Below are positions 19,090 through 27,458 of a DNA stretch of 41,911 nucleotides, in pieces. The stretch comes from Pseudomonadota bacterium (GTDB lineage Bacteria; Pseudomonadota; Gammaproteobacteria; Burkholderiales; Burkholderiaceae_C), in the NCBI GenBank assembly GCA_023387335.1, contig JAEWIF010000060.1:1-41911 (forward strand), written 5' to 3'. The notes under the pieces were generated by a model, which worked only from the letters and a program-made list of their open reading frames with translations, had not been told where the DNA came from and ran no database searches. Each line of letters opens with the position of its first letter. The first letter of the stretch is position 1. Made by a program: the position numbers and the translations under genes.

Positions 19090-20025
19090 TCAGACCTTGG
19101 TGAGCCAGTGGGCGTACTTGGGATTGCGGCCGTTGACGATGTCGAAGAACGCGTTCTGGATCTTCTCGGTGACGGGGCCGCGCGAACCGGCGCCGATCTG
19201 CACCCGGTCCAGCTCGCGGATCGGCGTGACTTCGGCGGCGGTGCCGGTGAAGAAGGCCTCGTCGGCGATGTAGATCTCGTCGCGGGTGATGCGCTTCTGG
19301 ACGATCTCCACGCCCAGGTCCTTGGCGATGTGGAACACCGTGTTGCGGGTGATCCCGTTCAGCGCGCCGGCCGACAGGTCGGGCGTGTAGACCACGCCGT
19401 CCTTGACCACGAACACGTTCTCGCCCGCGCCTTCGGAGACGAAGCCGGAGCTGTCCAGCAGCAGGGCTTCGTCGTAGCCGTCGTCCAGGGCTTCCATGTT
19501 GGCCAGGATGGAGTTGCTGTAGTTCGAAACCGCCTTGGCCTGCGTCATCGTGATGTTGACGTGGTGGCGGGTGTAGCTGGACGTCTTGACGCGGATGCCC
19601 TTCTTCAGGCCTTCCTCGCCGAGGTAGGCGCCCCAGGCCCAGGCCGCCACCATCAGGTGGATCTGGTTGCCCTTGGGGCTGACGCCCAGCTTCTGCGAAC
19701 CGATCCAGGTGAGCGGACGGATGTAGCAGCTCTCCAGCTTGTTGGCGCGCACCACCTGCTTCTGCGCCTCGTTGACCTGCTCCTTGGAGAAGGGCAGCTG
19801 CATGCGCAGGATCTTGGCGCTGTTGAACAGGCGGTCGGTGTGTTCCTGCAGGCGGAAGATGGCGGTGCCGCCAGTCGTGTTGTAGGCGCGCACGCCCTCG
19901 AAGGCGCCGCAGCCGTAGTGGAGGGTGTGCGTCAGCACGTGGATCTTGGCGTCGCGCCAGTCCACCAGCTCGCCGTCCATCCAGATCTTGCCGTCGCGGT
20001 CGGCCATGGAGGGCAGTGCAGTCAT
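19090..20025 (-). CDS. ilvE: Branched-chain amino acid aminotransferase
   Basis: PLP enzyme that interconverts Leu/Ile/Val and their 2-oxo acids; last step of their synthesis. 311 residues, fold type IV. The PLP lysine is Lys164 in TMTQAKAVSNYSNS. Other marks are LHYGCGAFEGVRAY near 35-48, EGAGENVFVV, and FFTGTAAEVTPI for phosphate binding. ATG at 20025. It sits 36 bp after a membrane-protein gene and 7 bp before the zinc-finger gene in a minus-strand operon. Confidence 0.96.
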   Translation of the reverse strand: MTALPSMADRDGKIWMDGELVDWRDAKIHVLTHTLHYGCGAFEGVRAYNTTGGTAIFRLQEHTDRLFNSAKILRMQLPFSKEQVNEAQKQVVRANKLESCYIRPLTWIGSQKLGVSPKGNQIHLMVAAWAWGAYLGEEGLKKGIRVKTSSYTRHHVNITMTQAKAVSNYSNSILANMEALDDGYDEALLLDSSGFVSEGAGENVFVVKDGVVYTPDLSAGALNGITRNTVFHIAKDLGVEIVQKRITRDEIYIADEAFFTGTAAEVTPIRELDRVQIGAGSRGPVTEKIQNAFFDIVNGRNPKYAHWLTKV

Positions 20026-20061
20026 GTCTCGTCCTTGGGAAGGGGAAGCAAACCCGGGATT

Positions 20062-20496
20062 TTACTGAGCCGGGTCCACGGGGCCGGCCGGCTCGGCGGC
20101 TGCCTCAGCCGTCGGGCGCACCAGCGTCCATTTCACCAGCTTGCCCTGCATGAATTCGCAGGTCACGTGGGAGGCCGAGCCGTCGGTCCAGCGGAAGATC
20201 TCGGGCTGCTCGTCCTTGGGCGAGAGCTGCTCGCCCAGAGCGCGCGCCAGGCCGATGACGTGCAGCAGCGTGAGCTTGGGCTTCAACTTGGCGTTGAGCA
20301 TCACGGCGCTGCCAACGTAGCCCACCGGCCGGTTGGCCGCGCGCTGCAGCGTCTGGGTCATCCGGGTGAAGTGCAGCAGCACCCACATGATGATGCCGCC
20401 CACGACCAGGGCGACGCCCGGCCAGCCCCAGTTGCGCCAGGCGAAGGCGATCAGCGCCGCGCCGGCGATGGGAACGAAGATGCGTTGCAATTTCAT
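20062..20496 (-). CDS. Small membrane protein of unknown function
   Basis: 144 residues. Two hydrophobic segments near residues 7-20 and 25-42 (FVPIAGAALIAFAW and WPGVALVVGGIIMWVLLHF) form a hairpin in the inner membrane. A soluble C-terminal part follows, with KPKLTLLHVIGLARALGEQL and HVTCEFMQGKLVKWTLVRP, then an Ala/Pro/Glu tail. No recognised domain or catalytic motif. It lies 25 bp after radA and 36 bp before ilvE on the same strand, so it belongs to that operon. Confidence 0.8.
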   Translation of the reverse strand: MKLQRIFVPIAGAALIAFAWRNWGWPGVALVVGGIIMWVLLHFTRMTQTLQRAANRPVGYVGSAVMLNAKLKPKLTLLHVIGLARALGEQLSPKDEQPEIFRWTDGSASHVTCEFMQGKLVKWTLVRPTAEAAAEPAGPVDPAQ

Positions 20497-20521
20497 GCGC
20501 GGATTGTCGCGCCGGCGCGGA

Positions 20522-21898
20522 TCAGCCCAGGCCGCGCACCACGTCCATCGCCTCTTCCACCCGGTCCACCGCGTGGATGGTCAGGCCCTCGATGTCGCGG
20601 CTGCCCTTCTTGGGCGCGTTGGCCTTGGGCACCACCGCGACCGAGAAGCCGAGCTTGGCCGCCTCGCGCAGGCGCTCCTGCCCGCGCGGCGCCGGCCGCA
20701 CTTCGCCGGCCAGGCCCACTTCGCCGAAAGCGATGAAGCCCTTGGGCAGCGGCCGGCCGCGCAGCGACGAGGTGATGGACAGCATCACGGCCAGGTCGGC
20801 CGCCGGCTCGGTGATGCGCACGCCGCCGACCGCGTTGACGAACACGTCCTGGTCCATGCAGGCGACGCCGGCGTGGCGGTGCAGCACCGCCAGCAGCATC
20901 GCCAGGCGATCGCGCTCCAGGCCGACCGACAGCCGGCGCGGGCTGGGCCCGCCACTGTCCACCAGCGCCTGCACTTCCACCAGCATCGGGCGCGTGCCTT
21001 CCAGCGTGACCAGCACGCAGCTGCCGGGCACCGGCTCGGCATGCTGCGACAGGAAGATCGCGCTCGGGTTGGCCACGCCCTTGAGGCCCTTCTCGGTCAT
21101 CGCGAACACGCCGATCTCGTTGACCGCGCCGAAGCGGTTCTTGATGGCGCGCACCAGCCTGAAGCTGGAATGCGTGTCGCCCTCGAAGTACAGCACCGTG
21201 TCGACCATGTGCTCCAGCACGCGCGGACCGGCCAGCGCGCCTTCCTTGGTGACGTGGCCGACCAGCACGACGCTGGTGCCCGAGGCCTTGGCCGCGCGCG
21301 TCAGGTGCGCCGCGCATTCGCGCACCTGCGCCACCGAGCCGGGTGCGGAAGTGAGCTGGTCGGAGTACACGGTCTGGATCGAGTCGATCACCGCCACCTT
21401 GGGCCCGGCGGACGCGAGCGTGCCCAGGATCTTTTCCAGCTGGATCTCGGCCAGCACCTGCACCTGCGAATTGTCCAGCCCGAGCCGGCGCGAGCGCAGC
21501 GCGACCTGCGCGCCGGATTCCTCGCCGGTGACGTAGAGGCAGCCGACGCCGGCGCGCTGCAGGGCGTCCATCGCCTGCAGGAGCAGCGTCGACTTGCCGA
21601 TGCCGGGGTCGCCGCCGATCAGCACCACGCCGCCTTCGACGATGCCGCCGCCCAGCACCCGGTCGAGCTCGCCGATGCCGGTGGGCGTGCGCGCGACCTC
21701 GCTGGCCTCGATGTCGGCCAGCACCGCCACGCCGGCCGTGGGCGCGAGCGATGCGAAGCGGTGGCGCTGCGCGGCGGGCGATTCCGCCACGGTCTCGATC
21801 AGCGTGTTCCAGGCGCCGCACTGCGGGCATTTGCCTTGCCACTTGGGCGTGGTGCCGCCGCACTCGGTGCAGCTGTAGGTCGTCTTGTCTTTGGCCAC
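20522..21898 (-). CDS. radA: DNA repair protein RadA/Sms
   Basis: RecA-like ATPase/helicase that processes recombination intermediates. 458 residues. N-terminal C4 zinc finger (Cys10, Cys13, Cys24, Cys27), Walker A GGDPGIGKST at 95-104, RadA-specific KNRFG at 253-257, and a C-terminal Lon-protease-like domain (ITSSLRGRPLPKGFIAFGEV and so on) that supports ring formation. The set is complete. First gene of the minus-strand operon running to waaF and divergent from hpaR, with 113 bp between starts. Confidence 0.97.
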   Translation of the reverse strand: MAKDKTTYSCTECGGTTPKWQGKCPQCGAWNTLIETVAESPAAQRHRFASLAPTAGVAVLADIEASEVARTPTGIGELDRVLGGGIVEGGVVLIGGDPGIGKSTLLLQAMDALQRAGVGCLYVTGEESGAQVALRSRRLGLDNSQVQVLAEIQLEKILGTLASAGPKVAVIDSIQTVYSDQLTSAPGSVAQVRECAAHLTRAAKASGTSVVLVGHVTKEGALAGPRVLEHMVDTVLYFEGDTHSSFRLVRAIKNRFGAVNEIGVFAMTEKGLKGVANPSAIFLSQHAEPVPGSCVLVTLEGTRPMLVEVQALVDSGGPSPRRLSVGLERDRLAMLLAVLHRHAGVACMDQDVFVNAVGGVRITEPAADLAVMLSITSSLRGRPLPKGFIAFGEVGLAGEVRPAPRGQERLREAAKLGFSVAVVPKANAPKKGSRDIEGLTIHAVDRVEEAMDVVRGLG

Positions 21899-21983
21899 GC
21901 GCGGCAGTGTAGGCCAGCGGTTCCCGGCCTACCTCCCTCATGGCGGCAGGGACGTCGGGCTTGCGCGAGGGCCGCCGGTTCAT

Positions 21984-21995
21984 TTAACATGTTAA
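21984..21995. promoter_or_regulatory. Palindromic operator candidate for HpaR
   Basis: TTAACATGTTAA is a perfect 12-bp palindrome in an AT-rich island (TTTAACATGTTAACTAAT) inside very GC-rich DNA, 16 bp upstream of the hpaR start. MarR-family regulators of this type bind such palindromes over their own promoter and release on binding the aromatic ligand. The site could also affect divergent radA transcription, though radA starts about 85 bp away. Confidence 0.65.
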
Positions 21996-22011
21996 CTAAT
22001 CGACCGAACCG

Positions 22012-22512
22012 ATGAGCACGACCTTTTCGCACCGCAACCTTCCGCGCCTGCTGCTGCAGGCGCGCGAAGCCCTCATGGCGCACAACCGCCCGCGCCTGCG
22101 CGAGCACGGCCTGTCCGACCAGCAATGGCGGGTGCTGCGCGTGCTCGGCGAGCACGGGACGGTGGAGACCGGCCGGGTGGCGCGCGAGGCGTTCATCCTC
22201 GGACCGAGCCTGACCGGCGTGCTCGCGCGCATGGAACGCGACGGGCTGATCCGCCGCGAACGCGATCCCGCCGACCAGCGCCGCACCGTGATCGAGGCGA
22301 CGGCCAAGGGCCGCCGCCTCGTGGACAAGCTGTCCAGCACGGTCGAGGCGCACTACCAATGGATGGAGAAGACCCTGGGCAAGCAGAAGCTCGAGCAGTT
22401 GTACCTGCTGCTCGATGAATTGATCGAGATGGAACAGGCGGAAGGCGGCGAGATCCGCATCCCGACCGAAAAGCCGGCGCGTTCCCCGCGCCGTACGGAG
22501 GCCGCAGCATGA
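22012..22512 (+). CDS. hpaR: MarR-family repressor of homoprotocatechuate degradation
   Basis: 166-residue winged-helix regulator of the HpaR subfamily: FSHRNLPRLLLQAREALM at the start, then LSDQQWRVLRVLGEHG, the recognition helix around ILGPSLTGVLARMERDGLI, and wing RRERDPADQRRTVIEAT. The known HpaR represses the hpa meta-cleavage genes and responds to the aromatic substrates. Here it is the first gene of the operon, overlapping hpaG1 by ATGA, with a palindrome just upstream, so autoregulation of the whole operon is likely. ATG at 22012. Confidence 0.95.
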   Translation: MSTTFSHRNLPRLLLQAREALMAHNRPRLREHGLSDQQWRVLRVLGEHGTVETGRVAREAFILGPSLTGVLARMERDGLIRRERDPADQRRTVIEATAKGRRLVDKLSSTVEAHYQWMEKTLGKQKLEQLYLLLDELIEMEQAEGGEIRIPTEKPARSPRRTEAAA

Positions 22513-23120
22513 GCTATGTCCCGAAAGGCACCGTGTACGGAACGCTGCTGAACTTCCGCAGCGAGTTCGACGCGATGGCGCCGCAGATGAACGAGGCGCC
22601 GTACAAGGCGCCGCCCAAAGCGCCGATCCTGTACGTGAAGACCGCCAACACCTTCAGCCCCAGCGGCGCGCGGATCCCCGTGCCGGCCCGCGTGCCGCAG
22701 GTGGAGATCGGCGCCACCGTCGGCCTGGTGATGAAGTCCGCCACCGAGGTCGCCGGCTGCGTGCTGATGAACGACCTGTCGGTGCCGCACGCCAGCTTCT
22801 TCCGTCCGCCGGTGAAGTTCAAATGCCTCGACGGCTTCCTCGGCATCGGCGCCGAGGTGCGTGCCACCGATCCGTCCGCGCTGAAGATCGAAGTCCTGGT
22901 CAATGGCGAAGTGCGCCAGACCGTGCGCTTCGACGCGCTGGTGCGCGACCCCAAGCGCCTGCTGGCCGACATAGCCGAGTTCATGACGCTGCGCGAAGGC
23001 GACATGCTGCTGCTCGGCTGCGACGCGCCGCGTCCGCTGGCCAAGGCCGGCGACCGCATCGAGCTGCGCTGCGAAGCGCTCGGCTCCCTCGTCAACACCC
23101 TCGTGCCGGAGGCCGCATGA
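22509..23120 (+). CDS. hpaG1: 5-oxopent-3-ene-1,2,5-tricarboxylate decarboxylase / HHDD isomerase, N-terminal subunit
   Basis: Fumarylacetoacetate-hydrolase-family protein of 203 residues corresponding to the N-terminal half of the fused enterobacterial HpaG. Features: FRSEFDAMAPQMNEAPYKAP, PKAPILYVKTANTFSP, and GCVLMNDLSVPHASFFRPPV. Works with HpaG2 on the product of HpaF, releasing CO2 and isomerising the diene. Overlaps hpaR and hpaG2 by ATGA at each end, so it is translationally coupled to both. Confidence 0.93.
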   Translation: MSYVPKGTVYGTLLNFRSEFDAMAPQMNEAPYKAPPKAPILYVKTANTFSPSGARIPVPARVPQVEIGATVGLVMKSATEVAGCVLMNDLSVPHASFFRPPVKFKCLDGFLGIGAEVRATDPSALKIEVLVNGEVRQTVRFDALVRDPKRLLADIAEFMTLREGDMLLLGCDAPRPLAKAGDRIELRCEALGSLVNTLVPEAA

Positions 23121-23863
23121 AACACGCCCGCGTCATCCACGAAGGCCGCGAGCAGCGCGCCACCGAGCGCGACGGCCAACTTCTGCTCGAGGACGGCCGC
23201 CTGGCCGCGTTCGACGCCGTCACCTGGCTGCCCCCGCTGGAGCCCACGCCGCGCCCGCGCACCATCCTCGCGCTGGGCCTGAACTACGCGGACCACGCCA
23301 AGGAGCTCGAGTTCAAGGCGCCCGAGGAGCCGCTGGTGTTCCTCAAGGGCGAGCGCGCGCTGAACGGCCACCGCCAGTTCACCCGCCGCCCACCCGACGT
23401 GAAGTTCATGCACTACGAGTGCGAGCTGACCATCGTGGTCGGCAAGACCGCCCGCAAGGTTCGCCGGGACGACGCCTACGACTTCATCGCCGGCTACGCC
23501 GTGGCCAACGACTATGCGATCCGCGACTACCTCGAGAACTGGTACCGGCCCAACCTGCGCGTGAAGAACCGCGACGGCGCCACGCCCCTCGGTCCCTTCC
23601 TCGTCGATCGCGCCGACGTTCCCGACCCGATGAACCTCTCGCTGCAGACCACCGTCAACGGCAAGGTCACGCAGAGCGGCAATACGAAGGACATGATCTT
23701 CGACGTGCCCTTCCTCATCGAGTACTTCTCCAGCTTCATGACCCTGCAGCCCGGCGACATGATCCTCACCGGCACGCCCGACGGCGTGGTGGATTGCCGC
23801 CCGGGCGACGTGGTCGTGACCGAAATCGAGCGCCTGGGCGCGCTCGTCAACACCTTGCAGTGA
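23117..23863 (+). CDS. hpaG2: 2-hydroxyhepta-2,4-diene-1,7-dioate isomerase / decarboxylase, C-terminal subunit
   Basis: 248-residue FAH-family enzyme. Metal-site residues lie in MHYECELTIVVGK (E-x-E) and the YAVANDYAIRDYLE segment; ILALGLNYADHAKELEF near the N-terminus and GDMILTGTPDGV near the C-terminus are typical of the family. Together with HpaG1 it performs the decarboxylation and isomerisation that give 2-hydroxyhepta-2,4-dienedioate for HpaH. Separate G1 and G2 genes, rather than one fused hpaG, are common outside the enterics. ATG 23117 overlaps the hpaG1 stop; hpaE follows after 8 bp. Confidence 0.94.
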   Translation: MKHARVIHEGREQRATERDGQLLLEDGRLAAFDAVTWLPPLEPTPRPRTILALGLNYADHAKELEFKAPEEPLVFLKGERALNGHRQFTRRPPDVKFMHYECELTIVVGKTARKVRRDDAYDFIAGYAVANDYAIRDYLENWYRPNLRVKNRDGATPLGPFLVDRADVPDPMNLSLQTTVNGKVTQSGNTKDMIFDVPFLIEYFSSFMTLQPGDMILTGTPDGVVDCRPGDVVVTEIERLGALVNTLQ

Positions 23864-23871
23864 GCCTCCAG

Positions 23872-25329
23872 ATGAAGATCGACCACCTGATCAACGGCAA
23901 AGCCGTCGCCGGCCGCGACTATTTCGAGACCGTCAACCCCGCCACCCAGGAAGTGCTGGCCGAAGTCGCCGGCGGCGGCGAAGCGGAAGTCAACGCCGCG
24001 GTGCAGGCCGCCAAGGACGCCTTCCCCGCCTGGGCCGCGATGCCGGCGCCGCAGCGCGCCAAGCTGATGCGCAAGCTGGGCGAGCTGATCGCCGCGCACG
24101 TCCCCGAAATCTCGCGCACCGAAACCAACGACACCGGCCAGGTGATCTCGCAGACCGGCAAGCAGCTGGTGCCGCGCGCGGCCGACAACTTCACCTACTT
24201 CGCCGAGATGTGCGTCCGCGTGGACGGCCACACCTACCCGACCGAGACGCACCTGAACTACACGCTGTTCCATCCGGTGGGCGTGTGCGCGCTGATCTCG
24301 CCGTGGAACGTGCCTTTCATGACGGCCACCTGGAAGGTCGCGCCCGCCCTGGCCTTCGGCAACACCGCCGTGCTGAAGATGAGCGAGCTGTCGCCGATGA
24401 CGGCCGCGCGCCTGGGCGAGCTGGCGCTGGAAGCCGGTATCCCGGCGGGCGTGCTGAACATCGTGCACGGCTACGGCAAGGAAGCCGGCGAGCCACTGGT
24501 GCGCCACCCCGACGTGCGCGCCATCTCCTTCACCGGCTCCACCGCGACGGGCAACCGCATCGTCAAGGAAGCGGGCCTGAAGAAGTTCAGCATGGAACTG
24601 GGCGGCAAGTCGCCGTTCGTGATCTTCGACGACGCCAACTTCGAGCGCGCGCTCGACGCGGCGGTGTTCATGATCTTCTCCAACAACGGCGAGCGCTGCA
24701 CCGCCGGCAGCCGCATCCTGGTGCAGAAGTCGATCTACGCGAAGTTCGTCGACCGCTTCGTCGCACGCGCGAAGAAGATCACCGTGGGCGACCCGCTGGA
24801 CGACAAGACCATCATCGGCCCCATGATCTCGCAGGGCCACCTGGCCAAGGTGCGCAGCTACATCGAGCTGGGCTCCAAGGAAGGTGCCACGATGCTGTGC
24901 GGCGGCCTCGACGCGCCGTTGCTGCCCGATCGCGTGAAGAAGGGCAACTACGTCATGCCCACCGTGTTCGCCGACGTGGACAACCGCATGAAGATCGCGC
25001 AGGACGAGATCTTCGGCCCGGTGGCCTGCCTGATCCCGTTCGAGGACGAGGCCGACGCCATCCGCATCGCCAACGACATCGCCTACGGCCTGTCCAGCTA
25101 CGTGTGGACCGAGAACATCGGCCGCGCGCACCGCGTGGCCGCCGCCGTCGAGGCCGGCATGTGCTTCGTCAACAGCCAGAACGTGCGCGACCTGCGCCAG
25201 CCCTTCGGCGGCACCAAGGCCTCGGGCACCGGCCGTGAAGGCGGCACCTGGAGCTACGAGGTGTTCCTGGAGCCCAAGAACATCGCGGTGTCGCTCGGTT
25301 CGCACCACATTCCGCACTGGGGAGTCTGA
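23872..25329 (+). CDS. hpaE: 5-carboxymethyl-2-hydroxymuconate semialdehyde dehydrogenase
   Basis: NAD-dependent aldehyde dehydrogenase, 485 residues, that oxidises the ring-cleavage semialdehyde made by HpaD. Catalytic residues are in place: Asn146 (SPWNVPFM), Glu242 (MELGGKSP) and nucleophile Cys276 (NNGERCTAGSR); the cofactor loop is FTGSTATG. The N-terminal MKIDHLINGKAVAGRDYFET and the C-terminal QPFGGTKASGTGREGG are typical for HpaE. Sits between hpaG2 and hpaD with 8-bp and 4-bp gaps. Confidence 0.95.
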   Translation: MKIDHLINGKAVAGRDYFETVNPATQEVLAEVAGGGEAEVNAAVQAAKDAFPAWAAMPAPQRAKLMRKLGELIAAHVPEISRTETNDTGQVISQTGKQLVPRAADNFTYFAEMCVRVDGHTYPTETHLNYTLFHPVGVCALISPWNVPFMTATWKVAPALAFGNTAVLKMSELSPMTAARLGELALEAGIPAGVLNIVHGYGKEAGEPLVRHPDVRAISFTGSTATGNRIVKEAGLKKFSMELGGKSPFVIFDDANFERALDAAVFMIFSNNGERCTAGSRILVQKSIYAKFVDRFVARAKKITVGDPLDDKTIIGPMISQGHLAKVRSYIELGSKEGATMLCGGLDAPLLPDRVKKGNYVMPTVFADVDNRMKIAQDEIFGPVACLIPFEDEADAIRIANDIAYGLSSYVWTENIGRAHRVAAAVEAGMCFVNSQNVRDLRQPFGGTKASGTGREGGTWSYEVFLEPKNIAVSLGSHHIPHWGV

Positions 25330-25333
25330 AGAC

Positions 25334-26197
25334 ATGGGCAAGCTCGCGCTGGCGGCCAAGATCACGCACGTGCCGTCGATGTACCTCTCGGAATTCCCCG
25401 GTCCGAACTTCGGCTGCCGCGAGGCGGCGATCAACGGCCACAAGGAGATCGACCGCCGCTGCCGCGAGCTGGGCGTCGACACCATCGTGGTGTTCGACGT
25501 GCACTGGCAGGTGAACAGCGAGTACCACATCAACTGCGGTCCCAAGTTCGAAGGCGTCTACACCAGCAACGAGTTGCCGCACTTCATCAAGAACATGCCG
25601 TACGCGTACCCGGGCAACCCGGGGCTGGGGCACCTGATCGCGGACGTGGCCAATGAAATGGGCGTGAAGACCCGCGCGCATTCCGACACCACCCTGGAGC
25701 TGGAGTACGGCACGCTGGTGCCGATGCGCTACATGAACGGCGACCAGCACTACAAGGTGATCAGCGTCAGCGGCTGGTGCGACTGGCACGACCTGCAGGA
25801 GTCGGGCCGCTTCGGCCTGGCGGTGCGCAAGGCCATCGAGGAGCGCTACGACGGCACCGTAGCCGTGTTCGCCAGCGGCTCGCTGTCGCACCACTTCGCC
25901 GACAACGGCCGCGCGCCCGAGTTCATGCACAAGGTGTACGACCCGTTCCTGGAGCAGGTCGACCAGCGCGTGGTGGAACTTTGGAAGGCCGGCGACTGGA
26001 AGACCTTCGTCGGCATGCTGCCGATGTACGCCGACAAGTGCTGGGGCGAAGGCGACATGCACGACACCGCCATGCTGCTGGGCCTGCTGGGCTGGGACCG
26101 CTACCGCGCGCCGGTGGAGATCGTCACGCCGTACTTCGGCAGCTCGGGCACGGGGCAGATCAACGCGATCTTCCCGGTCACGCCGCTCCCGGCCTGA
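25334..26197 (+). CDS. hpaD: 3,4-dihydroxyphenylacetate 2,3-dioxygenase
   Basis: Extradiol ring-cleaving dioxygenase of the LigB (class III) superfamily, 287 residues; opens homoprotocatechuate to 5-carboxymethyl-2-hydroxymuconate semialdehyde using a non-haem metal. Likely metal ligands are His12 (KITHVPSM), the DVHWQVNSEYH segment and a later Glu; SGSLSHHFADNG is the conserved second-half motif. This is the LigB-type enzyme as in E. coli HpaD, not the vicinal-oxygen-chelate type found in some Gram-positives. The gene starts 4 bp after hpaE. Confidence 0.95.
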   Translation: MGKLALAAKITHVPSMYLSEFPGPNFGCREAAINGHKEIDRRCRELGVDTIVVFDVHWQVNSEYHINCGPKFEGVYTSNELPHFIKNMPYAYPGNPGLGHLIADVANEMGVKTRAHSDTTLELEYGTLVPMRYMNGDQHYKVISVSGWCDWHDLQESGRFGLAVRKAIEERYDGTVAVFASGSLSHHFADNGRAPEFMHKVYDPFLEQVDQRVVELWKAGDWKTFVGMLPMYADKCWGEGDMHDTAMLLGLLGWDRYRAPVEIVTPYFGSSGTGQINAIFPVTPLPA

Positions 26198-26207
26198 GGC
26201 ACTCGAC

Positions 26208-26615
26208 ATGCCGCACCTGGTGATCCTCTACACGCCCAACCTCGAGGGCGAGACCGACCTGTCGGCGCTGTGCAGGCAACTGGCCGACGGCATGCTCGGC
26301 GTCAAGGACGAGGCCGGCAAGCAGGTGTTCCCGACCGGCGGAACGCGCGTGCTGGCCTATCCCGCGGCGCACTACGCGGTGGCCGACGGCCAGGGCGATT
26401 ACGCGTTCATCTACATGAACCTGCGCATGGGCCTGGGCCGCAGCGACGCGGTCAAGAAGCTCGCGGGCGACACGATCCTCGAGCGGGCCAAGGCGCACCT
26501 CGCGCCGGTGTTCGAACGCCGCCTGATCGGCCTCACGGTCCAGGTGGACGAGAGCCCGGGACAGGTGTACGACGGCAAGCACAGTACGCTGCACCCGCAC
26601 TTCAACAAGAACTGA
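26208..26615 (+). CDS. hpaF: 5-carboxymethyl-2-hydroxymuconate delta-isomerase
   Basis: 135-residue CHMI of the tautomerase superfamily. Pro follows the initiator Met (MPHLVILYTPNL), so N-terminal processing exposes the catalytic Pro1. The YAFIYMNLRMGLGRS and KHSTLHPHFNK segments are characteristic. It shifts the double bond of the carboxymethyl-hydroxymuconate before decarboxylation by HpaG. The gene lies 10 bp after hpaD. Confidence 0.94.
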   Translation: MPHLVILYTPNLEGETDLSALCRQLADGMLGVKDEAGKQVFPTGGTRVLAYPAAHYAVADGQGDYAFIYMNLRMGLGRSDAVKKLAGDTILERAKAHLAPVFERRLIGLTVQVDESPGQVYDGKHSTLHPHFNKN

Positions 26616-26627
26616 GAACCGAGAGAC

Positions 26628-27428
26628 ATGCTGGACAAGGACCTCATCGACAAGCTCGCCGCTGAACTGCACCAGAGCGAGAAGTCGCGCGTGCAGGTGG
26701 AGCACTTCTCCAAGCGCTTCCCGGGCATGACGATCGAAGACGGCTACGCCGTCTCGCGCGCCTGGATGAAGCTCAAGCTGGCCGATGGCCGGCAGGTGCG
26801 CGGCCACAAGATCGGCCTGACCTCGCGCGCGATGCAGCAGGCCAGCCAGATCAACGAGCCCGACTACGGCACGCTGCTGGACGACATGTTCTTCGAGCCG
26901 GGCAGCATCCCCTTCGAGCGCTTCATCGCGCCGCGCGTGGAGGTGGAACTGGCCTTCGTGCTCAAGCGCAAACTGGAAGGCGAGCGCATCACGGTTGAAG
27001 ACGTGCTGGACGCCACCGAGTACGTGACGCCCGCCATCGAGATCATCGACTCGCGCATCGAGCAGTTCGACCGCCACACCAAGGTGATGCGCAAGGTGTA
27101 CGACACCATCAGCGACAACGCCGCCAACGCCGGCATCGTGGTCGCCGGCAAGCGCGTCAAGCCGCGCGAGGTCGACCTGCCCTGGTGCGGCGCCATCCTG
27201 CGCCAGAACGACGTGGTCGAGGAGACCGGCCTGGCCGCCGGCGTGCAGGGCCATCCCGCGATCGGCGTGGCCTGGCTCGCGATGAAACTCGCGCCCTGGG
27301 GCGAGAGCCTCGAGGCCGGCCAGGTGGTGCTGGCCGGATCCTTCACGCGGCCGGTGGCCGCGAAGAAGGGCGACCGATTCGACGCCGACTACGGCCCGCT
27401 CGGCCGTTTCGAGTTCCAGTTCAACTGA
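26628..27428 (+). CDS. hpaH: 2-oxo-hepta-3-ene-1,7-dioate hydratase
   Basis: 266-residue hydratase of the MhpD/HpcG branch of the FAH superfamily; adds water to give 4-hydroxy-2-oxoheptanedioate. Features: GHKIGLTSRAMQQASQINEP, PRVEVELAFVLK (metal-binding E-x-E), the ALEIIDSR-like AIEIIDSRIEQFD, and GSFTRPVAAKKGD at the end. The gene starts 12 bp after hpaF and ends 30 bp before hpaI. Confidence 0.95.
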   Translation: MLDKDLIDKLAAELHQSEKSRVQVEHFSKRFPGMTIEDGYAVSRAWMKLKLADGRQVRGHKIGLTSRAMQQASQINEPDYGTLLDDMFFEPGSIPFERFIAPRVEVELAFVLKRKLEGERITVEDVLDATEYVTPAIEIIDSRIEQFDRHTKVMRKVYDTISDNAANAGIVVAGKRVKPREVDLPWCGAILRQNDVVEETGLAAGVQGHPAIGVAWLAMKLAPWGESLEAGQVVLAGSFTRPVAAKKGDRFDADYGPLGRFEFQFN

Positions 27429-27458
27429 AGACAACGACGACAGGAGACAGGACAAGCC

